Source: Apostichopus japonicus (taxonomy: Eukaryota; Echinodermata; Holothuroidea; Aspidochirotida; Stichopodidae). From it: a DNA stretch of 64,000 nucleotides. Where the stretch lies: positions 22,553,917-22,617,916 of the forward strand of contig NC_092571.1 of assembly GCF_037975245.1 (NCBI RefSeq), in the 5' to 3' direction. This document shows, piece after piece, positions 1-13,042 of this stretch. The position numbers and the translations under genes are program-made. The notes beneath the pieces are model-generated. The model searched no databases. It was not told the origin of the DNA and saw only the letters and a program-made list of their open reading frames with translations. Each line of letters begins with the position of its first letter. Position 1 is the first letter of the stretch.

Positions 1-3000
1 TGCCTGGGCCTTTCTATAATGTCAAAATTCCAGGTAAGCCGTTTAATCTTAAAGGGATATGCCTATGGAAGTAATCCGCTACTTAAAGAAAGGCACATCT
101 ATTCTAAACACAGAGGCAAAGACATTAAGAGGATTCAACAATGACGGGGAGGGGGTGGGGAGGTGGGGGAGGGGTGGGGAAGCTTGAACTTAAGGCAGTT
201 GGAGTGACATTGTCTTGAAGAAGGTAACCGCAAAAATCACCTCAAAACACCCGACCAAATGACTCTTCGTGTATTCTGTATCACACTTTCCAGCATTTGA
301 ATGTTCTTTTCTACAAAGCAGTAATTTTTGTAAGTACGTTTTCTTCATGAAAAGGGAAAGGACACTCTGGTTAGAGTTTTCTAAATTTATCCAATGCATG
401 TCATCCTTAAAATTGAAAGGGGCACTTTTCCTTTACCAAAGTGGAACGGGGGGGGGGGGGGGACGAGTGTTACGGAAACAAAGAAACAAAATCATAATCA
501 ATACTACCAAGCTTAAAAGAATACTTTATTCATTTTTTTTATCTTACCATGGTAAAGCTATATTTAATTGACCTCATACTTCCTCTTCCATTTTGGTAGG
601 TCATGACAAAATCGTTGGAGAAGCTGGGGTACTTCCACCAATTATAACGATGACAATACCTTTGATATTTACTGAAGCATCACCGCCCTCAGCATCTACA
701 GAACCTGGGTTAGAAAGCGACGCGGTCCATACCAAGACAGCTCTCGTCGCTTCGAGAGATACACCAAGCATTGTACCAGAAACAGATGTACAAACATTTA
801 CAGACGGACAGACAACAGAACAGTTGTTACTAAAATCGACAGAATTGGGTAGGTTTGAGGATACAGCGTTACTATCAGGAAGGACGCCCCCATCACTAAG
901 TGTATCTGAGCCGGCCTATGGAGTCATCGATTCGTATGATGTATCCAGTGGTTCTTCTGAAACTTCATCTATTTTTGAAGATACGGCCATAGGAACAAAA
1001 TCACATACGCCGGAGTACCCGGAAGTGACAGGAAACGTCATCGTGACGTCACTTCCAGTAACGCCGAAAGGTCGATTACCGGTATTGGTAGATCGCCTTG
1101 GAAGAACGATAGTCAATGAAGGAGAGATGACGCAACAACAAGTAGATGACGTACTGAATATTATGCAGAATATCTCTTTGTTTCGTCATATTCCTGAGAA
1201 GGTGAGAGCAAATTACTATATACGCTATAGCAAATGAACTTACTTAAAAGAATAGTCCAGGTCAAGATTTCTTTTTCATATGTTAAAAAGGAACATAATC
1301 TAAGCATTCTGGTAAAATTTACATTCAATTTCTATGTACTGTTTTTGAGATATTGACAAGTTGAAGTGGCCATCTTTCGTACCAAAAGTGAACTTGGAGC
1401 AAACAGCAAACAAATTTCAATAGAATGCTTAGATATATGTTCCTCTGTCACATATCAAAAAGAAATTTTGGCCTGGACTATTCCTTTAAAGGCCCAATGA
1501 GAAATTCACCCAATGCACTGAATATGCATGTGATACCTGCACACAAGGGCGGCGGAAGCACTTTTAATCTGGGGGGGGGGGGGGCGCCGACGTCAAAGAG
1601 CACTTTGCAGAAATTCGATTGGACTGATGCAGCCTGATATTTAGTACCCTTTATAACTCTTATTGTATTATCTTATTTGCGTATACATATCACTCCATCA
1701 ACGCCCCCGCCCCTCAAGGAAAATATGCATACTAGCACTGCAATATCCAATGTGCACATTGGGAAACAAGGAGCAAGTTTTCTTTCGAGACAAAATGAGG
1801 TGAAATCATGCTAATTGCTAAAGCAGGAATCTGCCGAATTAGAGTTTAGTTTTGTTAAGAGCTTAACAATATTTTTCCATTCGAAAGAGCTTTGAGTTTG
1901 ACCAACAGAAATTCATAGTTCTAAATTAGGATTAGATCTCTGACTGAAATATCGCTGCCCTAATAAGGTGATCAAGAGTACAATTTTTATGTAGAAAAAG
2001 GGCACATTTTTAATCTGAGGAAAAGTGGGGGGGGGCACGTGCCCCTGTGCCCCCGGTTCCGCCGCCCTTGCCTGCACTAAGTGGCATGAATGATTTGAAA
2101 CAATTTAAGCATACATCCCAAAAATGCAGTAGGGTTGTTGTATAATAATTGCAATTAAAACTCTGACTCATTTTTCTTGAAACCTTCACAAATTGTAATC
2201 ACTTTTCGCCTTTCTTTTAGTAAAAGCATCTTTGTTTTAATGCCGGATGTGTCCTAGTTGTTTAATAATCAGAAATGGATACCACTTCAGATTCAAGAAA
2301 GATGTCCTTTTTACTACTGCTTAATTAAATGTCAATTAAAACCCATAAACTGAAAGATCAATTTTTTTTGAGCTGTAAATTATTTTACATTTATAATTGA
2401 TCTATCGGAATAATAGTTCATGCCTTCTTTGTTTTTCATTTACAGATCGCTGTAGACGTTATTCACCACATAAGTGATTTCATTGACACAGCCACATTGG
2501 CGCCATTATCGAATATCAGTCACATAAGTGAGCGCCTTAATCAAATATTGGACAACATATATTTGGACGGTGGTAACAAATTTCACGTCGTTTCGAAGAA
2601 TATGAAGGTTTCTAGCTTCAGAATCAATACTTCGAAAGATGCCAAATCTTCTTCACGGAATTTCTTGAGTTTCGGTCAAGTTTATCCTACAGGATCTTCT
2701 ACTTCTCAGTTGGGCCATAATCCTATTGATATTCAATCTCAGAAAATACTACAAGATGGCGTCGAGGCCGGTTTCTTTGTTCCACGAAAAGCTCTCCCTC
2801 TACTAGAAGATGACACAGGTAAGTCATTGGTGGAAGTATCGCCTGTTGCATATTAGTTATTCTTGCTGTAAAACAAAACATGTACTGCTCACTTAGCCTT
2901 TACACCTGTGTACAGAGTAAGTGAGACGTCCAACAAATGGAAACAAAATGGCGCCTAAGTTTAAGTTGTCGGTACTCTCAGTATAAAGGAACTCTTTTGT

Positions 3001-6000
3001 ATATAAGCATGGTGCTGCCATATACCAGGAGGGAGACGACTAATATCGTCACCATCCGTGGTCAGAGATGACGTAGGCCGAAGGTACGCAAATTATGGGG
3101 CGCGATCAATACTTGGGTCGCAACAACATGTTGCTGGACCGGCGGACTCTTCCGAACTGGTCGGAAAAAGTTTCGGGCACGGCCGACAGAGATATATTAA
3201 GTTATTGTCTTAACACCGAGTTTGTTAGTTCAAGCTAGCGTTCATGCATTCTATTCTGAGAGGTGGAGATAAGTAGATCCAGTTCGTGGGACTAAAAGTA
3301 ATTGAACCACTGGCGTAGGCTATTTTAATGTCTGTCGCTTAAAATGTGGTTCAGTTTGGCAATTGATTTTTCATGGGCCTACTGATGCCTGTCCTTTACT
3401 TTTAGGAGTTTGTACTAAAGAAGTATCCCTTTTGGGGTTTGTGTCAGTGATCACAAAGGCACAGTCCTAAAAGGGAATGAGTAAAAATAGGCTCATGAGG
3501 CGCTGGTAATGGTGTCTTTCTTTCAGGGATTTTTGCTATAATTAGAATTCTGTGCATTGACTACGTATATCTTCTGCACGGTACATGGTACATGATGTTT
3601 CCTAGTAGCTGATAGGGAATGAAAAATGTAAAAGAAGAAAAAAGAAAGAAACTTTATTTTTACAAGTTTTGCTGCAAAGATTTTCTATTTTCTTTACAGG
3701 CAAGACGGACATACGAGTTAACTTTATCGTCTTCTCAAACGATCGTCTCTTCGATGCGGGGCCTCTTACCAATTTAAGCATGGAACGACCCTTCAATACC
3801 AGTCGCGTTACTTCACTAGACGTAACTGTTGGTGGACAAAGGGTTACGTCTCTCAGCAACGTGGTTTCACTAGCATTTCAAGTACCAAAGGTAAAATGAT
3901 AGACTAGTTAAAGACGTTTTATTATATTCTTTAAGGAGATATACTGTAAATGTCATCATGTCACTTCAGGCCTAGGCTTGCACTCACACTCCGTCACGTC
4001 ACGACAATACATGACACGAACCTTCACGACACCTGACGTCATGACACGATGATACATCACACATTGTATGATAGAGAACGACACCATCACGTCACAAGTG
4101 TAAACGTTCTCAAAATATCACTATACGAACTGATACAGCAAAACAAGACGAAAACAACAAATCGTCACAGAACATAATGGTACAGTATCTCACAACATAT
4201 CATTGAAACATATTAATCCGTCAGAGTAACAGTTAGAATGACGTAATCAATTATGTCACGTGATAATCTTTGAATACGAAACTTGTATTTCGTGATTTTC
4301 TCACAATGTAGGTTATTTTAATGTCATTCATTGTACATACTATGTCTCTCTTTCTTGTATACAAAAGGCAACTTCTCAGGGCAGCCGCATCTGCGTTTGG
4401 TGGGATTTTGTTTTGAATAGTGGTCAAGGTGGATGGTCTAAAGAGGGCTGCAACGTCTCCATGGCAACCGATGAACACGTTATTTGTCATTGTAACCACC
4501 TTACTAACTTCGCAGTCCTAATGGTAAGTTCTTTTTTTGGGGTACGTGCAGTTATTCTCTGTTTACAACTTTACTTGTTTTCATGCATGATGCAGTGTTA
4601 CTAGCCATAGGGAACTATCGTCCTTTGCAGACTATCGTCCTTTGCAGACGATCAGTTGTCGTTCGAGTTGTCATATTTTCTGTACGAAGTAGATAGGTCG
4701 CGTCAGGTGACCGACTCAGAACTGTTCATGTTTAGTCGACTCGAGTTTTAAACGGCTTTGATGAAGTTTAGACCAGTCGAACTCTTCTCAGAATGGTTTG
4801 AGCTTATCGAGCCTAACAGTGTAACACGACTTTTCTTTCGAAAAGTAAACAAATACAAAATATTCATTAGTAAATGTTACCTATTTTACCGTATATCAAA
4901 TCTGAGACCTAGGCTGATTCGTTCAGGCTAAACAAGTTCAATTTATGAATACTCATATTAACGTCACCATCTACAGATGCCGGTCGACGAATCACACCCT
5001 GTGATCCTGGACAGGATAACTGAAGTCGGATGTGCATTATCGATTCTGAGTCTTGGATTGACGTTACTGACTTATTTAACGTTCAAGTGAGTTATTGCAT
5101 ATATTTCATGTCTCGTACAGCAAGCAGTTTGGTTATATATGGAAGTTATTCAACAAACAGCTAGGAAATTATATCTTAGAATTCATGCAATGGGTTAGCA
5201 ATGAAACAATCTGAACATAACACATCACAAGAGGTGTTCAGAAGAAAATGTGAGGCTACCCCCCCCCCCCCCCTCACTACGCCCTCTTCACCAAACATGC
5301 CATCGATCATAGTTCTTTTTAAAGTCTCCTTACCATCTAGTTTTTCATAATGTCTGAATCCATCGTAAAACATGTAGGGCATAAATATCTTACAGACTAA
5401 TCTAATAGGCTATTTGGAAACATCTTCAACATAAATTTATTTCTAAAGCCTCGCGAGAGATATATAGCACCATTTTGCATTTATATAAGCACCGTGAATT
5501 TGTCAAAAACGAGAGGACCCTTCTTCCTGAACAGATCGTTTGTCCAGCCTCCCCCACCCGATTGGTCACCCTACAGTGATCCGCCACGGTCTTTCCCCTT
5601 CGTATGAAACTCCTTCCGGGGGCCCCTTATCGCTGATTCCGATCAAATCATTCACCTATATTTTTGTTTGTTTTTTGTTTTGTTTCTTAGGAAATTGATG
5701 CCCACCACAGCTCAGCTGATCCTGATACAATGGGTTCTCGCTTTACTCTGCCTTTATACTACCTTTCTCTTTGGCATTGATTACGTAACTCATCCAATCA
5801 CTTGTCAGGTTGTGGCGGCGCTGTTACACTTCTTCACGTTAGCCTACATCTGTTGGACGAGCGTAGAAGCACTACAGATGTATTTTGTCATTGTTCAAAC
5901 GATGAATGGTCTTCCCCGTGCAAGGAAATTCATACCGTGGTCCACTGCATATGCATGGGGTAAGTAAACTGTTTTGATTTATGGAAAATGAGCTCTTTGG

Positions 6001-7357
6001 ATTTTGTTCAAATCTCTCGGATTGTTATTTACGATACTTTGACGAGGAAAGGCCTTTTGGCACTAATATATGAAAGTAAGCCTGAAGGGATGGGGATGGG
6101 GATGGTGGTGGGTGTGTGGTCGGGGATTGGGGTAAGTGACAATCGTTCATAACAGATGAGGTACGTTCAGAAAATAGACCATTGGTATGATATATTCATT
6201 GACTTTACCAAATATAACTTGTCCCAAGTTTTTTTTATAACTTTCTTAAGTCTTCTAACTATAACATTGTCATATCAAAGGACGGGAAATATTCCGGTCG
6301 TTGATATCTTAGGTTTATTCCTTTATATATATTTGTATTTATTTTTTTTACATTTATTTTTCCCTCCCCACCTGTCACACACTTCCTTCACACCCCACCC
6401 ACCCCTCCCAAACCCTTCCTCCTCGCGGGTGTCAATTTTCAAATTGGGTGTCGCAAACAACTCCCTTGAGCGCCTCCATAATTTGTTCTAAGTAATTTCT
6501 CTTGATTGTTTTTCTTCTGATTAGGTTGTCCTTTGGTAATCGTGGCAGTTTCCCTATTGATATCTGGAGAAGATCGGCAAGTTTATGAACTACAAAAATA
6601 GTGAGTCAAAAAACAAGAATCATTAATATATGATAAGAAACATATTGCAATTTAATATCCATTTCAGTCTCAAAGTCAGCATTTACATTCCAAATGTTGT
6701 TGATGTCCCTTTTTTATCAATTACCAACAGGATGCTGGGGAAGAGAAGTGTGAGTAAGGGGGTGGGGTCCTCGTCGGTCAATAAGCATGAAGTGTGGTTT
6801 CACAGCCTTGCAAAAATGAATATACCATAGTTTTATGAAATCAAAGTTTATTTATAGATTAATATTACACACTGAAAACCAATATTTAAACCTGTACTGC
6901 AATGCAATGTCCGATCCATATGGTCAGGATGTGTACCATCTTTGTAACCACAATTCGATTTGGCAACAGACTAGAAATAATTGAGCAATAATGGTTGGCT
7001 TTCTTATTTCTTTAAAAGCTCAAATTTCGTTCCAAAGAAGAAAACGATTTTGATATAGTGTTGCTTTGGCGTTCCAAATTATTAAAATGAAACTTTGAAT
7101 GAAAGTTTCTTCTTCTTTAAGCTGAATTATTCCATGGATAGTCCACATTCAATTGGCTAATTTTTTTCAAACCTTGCAAACTCTTCAAGCGCATAAACCC
7201 TTTTTGCGAAACTTGCGTCGTGCACAATAGCTTAATGTTACGCTTTATAACCTCTTTTCATACATTTATATTGATTATTTTACCATTTCAATCATTTGAT
7301 CTTCTTTTGTTTTGTCTTCATAATTTTAAGTACAATAACAATCTATTTTTAATCACG

Positions 7358-7402
<45 letters not shown>

Positions 7403-8012
7403 CATATATATATATTTCTTTATGTCTGTTTTCCTATATAGCTGTTTTCTACAACAAGGATTGACGTTCTACTACGTTCTACTGATACCGATAGGTGCCA
7501 TTTTGCTGTTCAACGTCGTTTGTTTTCTGTTGATTATTTACCGCATCAACTTCACAAGGCCTAAGGTTACAATGATGCGTAGAGATCGAAAGAAACTAGA
7601 CTTCGCTACTGTTAAAGCCAAACAGGCTATGACGATCGCCATCTTGGTTGGAGTTACGTGGATTATAGGGTTCTTCGCCACAGAGGGCAGAAACTTCGTG
7701 TTTGTTCTTGCATTTTGCATTTGTAATTCATTCACCGGGGTGATTGTCTTTCTACTATTTTGTCTTCTGCGTAAAGAAGTCCGCCATAAATGGAAAGAAA
7801 TGCTGCATTGTGGTTGCTGTTTTGTAAAACAGGATCAATTTAGAAGGCGTGGTTTCAGCGACACATCAAGCGTAGCTCGACAATCGTGTACTGTGCGGAC
7901 ACATAGCATCAGCCTTGAATTTATGCCAAAGACTATGATAGTGGATTTGTCTAGCCCAACAATCAGCGATTGTCTTGAATCTCCGTTGACGGACAGAAGT
8001 GATTTATTTTGA
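1..8012 (+). CDS. Adhesion G-protein-coupled receptor, 3' part of gene (nine exons; 5' end outside window)
   Basis: Exons: 1-33 (partial), 600-1201, 2446-2818, 3700-3890, 4368-4523, 4977-5086, 5691-5959, 6525-6600, 7442-8012 (stop TGA). All junctions are GT-AG and the phases agree, giving 792 residues in the window. Residues about 20-150 are Ser/Thr-rich, like a glycosylated stalk. Exons 3-5 form a GAIN-type region ending in a GPS motif (WW...GWSKEGC...C-H-C-NHLTNFAVLM). The autoproteolysis tripeptide HLT is intact, so cleavage between Leu and Thr is expected. Exon 6 carries TM1, exon 7 TM2-TM3 with the TM3 cysteine (ITCQVVAALLHFFTLA), exon 8 TM4 and exon 9 an ECL2 cysteine (KYCFLQQG) plus TM5-7. 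A tail of about 80 residues follows. Family knowledge: plasma-membrane receptor activated by its tethered stalk peptide. N-terminal ligand-binding domains lie upstream of the window, so the subgroup cannot be named. AATAAA signals lie at 8,248 and 8,267. Confidence 0.93.
1248..1485. mobile_element. TTAA-flanked MITE in GPCR intron
   Basis: A 238-bp element whose ends are inverted copies over about 65-70 bp (AGAATAGTCCAGG... against ...CCTGGACTATTCCT). TTAA is present immediately outside both ends (1,244-1,247 and 1,486-1,489). TTAA duplication is typical of piggyBac- and Kolobok-type transposases; no transposase is encoded. It lies in the 1,202-2,445 intron of the adhesion GPCR. Confidence 0.7.
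1544..2070. mobile_element. hAT-like non-autonomous element in GPCR intron
   Basis: A 527-bp element with short inverted termini (CAAGGGCGGCGGAA / TTCCGCCGCCCTTG), G-tract sub-terminal sequence on both sides and an 8-bp flanking repeat with one mismatch (cctgcaca at 1,536; cctgcact at 2,071). The 8-bp duplication and CA..TG ends suggest hAT. No transposase ORF. It sits 58 bp beyond the TTAA MITE in the same intron. Confidence 0.6.
7358..7413. repeat. (TA)n microsatellite upstream of last GPCR exon
   Basis: Nearly pure TA dinucleotide tract ending about 30 bp before the AG acceptor at 7,440-7,441. It lies where a pyrimidine tract and branch point would be expected. Confidence 0.9.
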
Positions 8013-8247
8013 AAAGTTACTCGTTTTTCGAGCATAACATTACGTTCAGTCCAATGTAATTAAACCATCATATTGTGATGTCATATGAATCTACAGTGAC
8101 GTCATATGGTATGATATGTAATATTAAAAATCCCCAATATTGCCCATGCACGTTAAGTTTATCAGATTCCTTAAGCTTTGTTATTGAGAATACTAAGCTA
8201 TTACAAATTATTCCAATGCACACGCTGAAGAAGGTATCCTTTTGACA

Positions 8248-8272
8248 AATAAAGACATTTAAAGACAATAAA
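8248..8272 (+). terminator. Two polyadenylation signals for the adhesion GPCR
   Basis: AATAAA at 8,248-8,253 and again at 8,267-8,272, about 240-260 nt after the stop codon. Both are plausible cleavage signals. The rest of 8,273-9,403 shows no gene. Confidence 0.5.
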
Positions 8273-9403
8273 AGACATTCGTGTGGTAAAATATACGTGG
8301 AATGAGCGTACAGTACTATACAGGAAGTTGGGTGGGTGGAGGAGGATGGTGGGGGTGCGTGGGGTGGGGGATGGGGGGTTCAAGGAATACAAATGACCTC
8401 TAAGGGCTAATAAATTCTAACGATATCAAGGAATATAGCAGGTGTTGTAGCTGGTTTATCTAAAGTAAATTCTACAATTAATTCTCAATGTTTTTTTCCA
8501 GTTTAATCTGCATCAAAAGTCGCTTAAAATATAGATACATTTTCATAACATTCTGAGCAACGTATAGTCCTTTGACACGAAACGGCTCGTTGTGGAACAT
8601 TTTTGTTCGGAAAGGTATCAAGATATCGATTTATTGTTAACGACGTACATACGGGTCAAGTTCGACCAGGAGTTTGACCCTGACTAGCTCATCTTTATAT
8701 AGAGACCCACTAGGCACTCCTTGCTGCGTAGTATGTATTACTATTTACTTTATATATTTACTGCCTGTTCAGTTTAGGTTGCTTAATATATATATGACAT
8801 AGATTACAAAGAGAAAATGATAAATATACTTGACGAGGCTTTCTCTTATCATTAATAAAGCTCATCAGAATTGGTTCAAAAGTATTTTTCTGAAATTTCT
8901 GACCCTCCAAATTAGTCCCAAAATGAGGAATGTTAAAATCTGATATTTAGTATCTAGGTGAGATAAAATACTTTGTTGTTTTGGGATTAAATATCCTGTC
9001 AAAGATTGCTCATGTGTGACCATACTTGATTTTCTAGCATTATTTGATTTTATAGCGTATTTAGGAGCAATACTGATGGCCTATCAAGTTAAAATCATAC
9101 GAAAGATTCTGTTAGTAATGTAATATCTTTGCTAGCGTAGCTCTATACGGTTTATCTCATTCACAGATAATAACAGTATTTCATTAGATAAAATAAAGTA
9201 GAAACATAAAATTACATCTATTTACCACTTTGATAAAATGAACTACGAAAGAGAAAACGATCTCTTTCCTTTAAGTAGGTAACATTTTCCCTCCTGGAAT
9301 TATACAAAAGAGCACGAAACGAGTTAGAGATGAAGATTTGGAGGCTTGCACCCTTTAGAAGTATTTGGTCACTACATGTGCTCCTCTGTCGTCGACTTCT
9401 GGT

Positions 9404-10028
9404 CGTGCTTATGGAAAGCCATTTTAACATTTAATCGGGAATTTTAGATATCTTAAATTGTTTCTCATTTTAGATATCTAAAATTCTATTTCAGATATCT
9501 GGAATTCAATTCGAGATATCTGAAATTTAATTCGAGATATCTGAAATTTTATTTCAGATATCTGAAATTGAATTCGAGATATCTAAAATAGATTTCGAGA
9601 TATCTGAAATTCTAATTCAGATATCTGAAATTGAATTCGAGATATCTGAAATTGAATTCGAGATATCTGAAATTGAATTCGAGATATCTGAAATTCTAAT
9701 TCAGATATCTGAAATTGAATTCGAGATATCTGAAATTGAATTCGAGATATTTGAAATTGAATTCGAGATATCTGAAATTCTAATTCAGATATCTGAAATT
9801 GAATTCGAGATATCTGAAATTCTATTTCAGATATCTGAAATAGAATTGCAGATATCTTGAATTCTCTGGTATTTCGAGATATCTGAAATTGATTTTAAGA
9901 TATCTGCAATTATTTGTAGATATCTTAAATAACTTGGAGATATCTGTAATTTAATATGAGATATCTGAAATTATTTCGAGATATCTCAAATTCCTTATTA
10001 AATGTTAAAACGGCTTTCCATACGTGCT
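9404..10028. mobile_element. Fold-back element of about 21-bp GATATC repeats with TIRs and 6-bp TSD
   Basis: Element body 9,410-10,022 (613 bp). The ends are inverted repeats of about 30 bp beginning TATGGAAAGCC and ending GGCTTTCCATA. The hexamer cgtgct flanks both sides (9,404-9,409 and 10,023-10,028) as an apparent target duplication. The interior is a tandem array of roughly two dozen units of 21-22 bp around the palindrome GATATC followed by TGAAATTGAATTC-type sequence; orientation flips between units. It contains no ORF. It lies between the convergent ends of the adhesion GPCR and the sulfotransferase. Confidence 0.8.
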
Positions 10029-10097
10029 GGCATAGTGTCCTGTTCTAATCCTGTTATCTTTAACAATCTTGACTTAGTGTTGTCGTACTCCGCGGGG

Positions 10098-10497
10098 TGA
10101 CGTCGATATTAATTTGTTTATACATCAGGCAGTTATGACGTCACATCATACATCTTGCAACTACTTACGTCATTGATTCCAGTTGTTCTTGGTATATATA
10201 GTAGTATCGTGCTCACATTTCCTACTACTCTCCTCACCTATCTTAGAATACCGTGCCACAGAGCCATCCTAGGGCCTATAACCGTTCAAAATATGTACCG
10301 AGCACCGCGGTCACTGATCTTACACCATGTAGGCTAAAATATATATCGTTGCATAGTGTTCCTACAGAACCCATACCGGACACACACACCATGTATCGAT
10401 TTAGCACCTCTACCAATTTCATTAAGTGTTGCTTAAGTACGATTCCGATCACAATGTGTGACGTCATTGTCACAGACCACGTGGTGTAATGACGTCG
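10098..10497. promoter_or_regulatory. Cluster of CRE-like TGACGTCA sites
   Basis: Perfect palindromic TGACGTCA at 10,136-10,143 and 10,459-10,466, and one-base variants at 10,098 (TGACGTCG), 10,165 (TTACGTCA) and 10,490 (TGACGTCG). A CACGTG E-box lies at 10,478-10,483. CREB/ATF proteins bind this octamer. The location just 3' of the sulfotransferase stop codon makes a regulatory role uncertain. Confidence 0.35.
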
Positions 10498-10597
10498 ATG
10501 AAAAAAGCTATGCATTTGTACACCAGAATCATACACTGCAGCCCGGGTTGCATTTTAGTCTTCATGATGGCAAGTTTTGAACGTCACTTTTCATCGT

Positions 10598-12962
10598 TCA
10601 GTCTTTGACGTCTGCCCATAACCATCTATCCTCTCCTAGCAGATTGGCTAGATCTTTGTTCCATTGTTGATAAAATTGGCGGAGAAATGTTTTCGTTACA
10701 TCAAGCATGGGTCCAACATTGGATTTCTTTCGGTTTACGTTTTTCATTTTTGAATTACAGATCTTCTTAACTGACATTCCATTCAGCGTTTCTGGGGAAA
10801 AATTATAAGAAACAATGCAATATCATTAATTGTAATTCTTGACATTGTCCTCCTTCTTAATTATACGCCCCGCCCTTCATCTATGCATCTCTTGTTAATT
10901 AAGGTATAGGTGTATATATGTGCAATGTCAATAGCACCTACATTAAACTGACTATTGGGGGCCTGGCAGGCATGACCTATTTTCTAAAGAAACAAAACAA
11001 TTTTGACCATTTTTGTGGAGATCATCGCCCCTCGCCCCTCGCCTCGCCCGCCCCTCGCCTCGCCCCGCCCTCGCCCATCGCCCCTAGCCCCTGGAATACG
11101 CCACTGCTGACGATATCTCGGGCTTATGCATCTGCTATGATGCAACCAGCCAAAAAAAAAAATCCTTGCAATGTTACCATTTTTTGGGTAAACAAAGCCA
11201 TGCTGCTTTAAGCTCGTAAATTGAACATATTTTTATCGATATATATATTTCACTTACCGACTTCTAAAAATGCAAACACTTTTGGCAAGAAATCGAAACA
11301 GTGTAGGTGCCAATCTTCAAGACGAATAAATAGCATCTGGTCACGTGGAAAAACACTGAGCCAATCACGAGCGAAAACGGAATAGACTCCTATCATTGGT
11401 CGCTGTGGAGAAAGTTCAACGCAGTTGAATTACATATCACCATCACTCATAACGACTGTTTATAAAATCCAGGATCCGCCAATGGCATTTATGAATATGT
11501 ATGACATTTATGACAAGTATGAATATGTATGGCTAGGAGGGGTCAGGATGGGTGAGTACCGGTTAGATTGCAGGGTGTAAGTTTATGAGTATGCTTGGGA
11601 GGGTAGGGGTGCTGGTTACTTCAGTTTCTTTCTTTCTTGATTATTCTTCGAGTGTAACGTATTGGTTCCACATGTGACGAGTCACGTAAAAAAGGCACTC
11701 ATGTCTAAGTTCACTGTAGTTTTCTTCTTTATGCGATTCAGTAAACATAGTCCCTACAATATTTTTCATTCTCCATACTGATATGTTTACACGTCGTCTC
11801 AAAGTAAACATATAATCTATACTCACGATATCTCCGTTTTCCCCGGCACTCTGATAAACACATTTTCTCTTAGAGTGTTTCTCTACACACTTATTAAAAT
11901 CCTGGATCCGTTCAACGACTCGATCGTGGAACGATTCTGGTGTCGGATCTTTTGAGAAATAAATATACTCGGAGTAAAGCCTGGAAGAGAGGAAGACGAG
12001 AGAAAGGCGGTAACTCATTGTCATCTTTATATTCATGTTTAATTAAACATTGCGAGTGGGTAGTGGGGGGGGGGCAGAGGGGATACAACCTCCGGGAACA
12101 GGGGTCAATCAGTGGGATCGGGAATATGTTATAAAGAATAATGGATTATAATTTACATCATATAATTAAGAAAAGAGCAGGATTAATAAAAGGACATGGT
12201 GAAGCCCGACCTGGGTCTCGACCGACACTGCAGGGTCGTCAAATTGACAATAGACAGTATAAAGGTTACATGGGGAGGGAGAATGGCAGGGAGCATAGGT
12301 GTGACCATTTGTAGGTGACATGGGGTTAGTGTTTTACGTAGGCTAATATTCTAATTACCCACCCGCCGCACTAACTGTTGTAATTGTATTTTGAACAAGT
12401 CAAGAGTTCAACTGTTTCTCGCCAACACGTGACATAATAGAAAGGAACGAGGTATAGGATGGTTTTAATGACATCAATGAACTACTTAGCGAACGTGTGA
12501 TAGGATATGACAGGACTGTCAACGTGTTGTGGTGAAGAATACAGACGTTAAAGCTGTATTGTGGGTTGTATCTATCACGCTCTACAAATACCAAATGAGA
12601 CAAAACAAATATATCGAAAGTATTGATAAAATATCGAAAAATTATGGGGAAAGTCGTTCCGTATACTAACAAATGGAAGTCACTTTACGTTAATTATTGC
12701 TGTAACGAATCAAGATAACCTTCGTGATATTTAACGTTGGGATTTACCTGGCCACTGGTTCCCTAAAAGCTGCTATAAGTTTAGCTTTAGGTGTGACCGT
12801 CTTGATCACGTGAGGAAGAAAGAGTTGCGCATTGGGATCATCTGGATCAAAATATTCCCACCATCTGCGCATGTCCCATAGATATGAAGCCGATCCGTCA
12901 CCTGCAGAATGACAGTATGATGTGTGTTCAATCGATGTGGTTATGCGATATACAGAGAAAGG

Positions 12963-13042
<80 letters not shown>

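Noticed and set aside
7220-7441. Ile/Tyr-rich ORFs at 7.2, 12.8, 42.5 and 55.9 kb
   Set aside because: They are translations of (TA)n microsatellites.
10960-11105. C-rich cgcccctcgcc repeats and a cctggaatacgccactgc end, resembling a transposon terminus
   Set aside because: Only one end is recognisable; no matching inverted end or target duplication found nearby.
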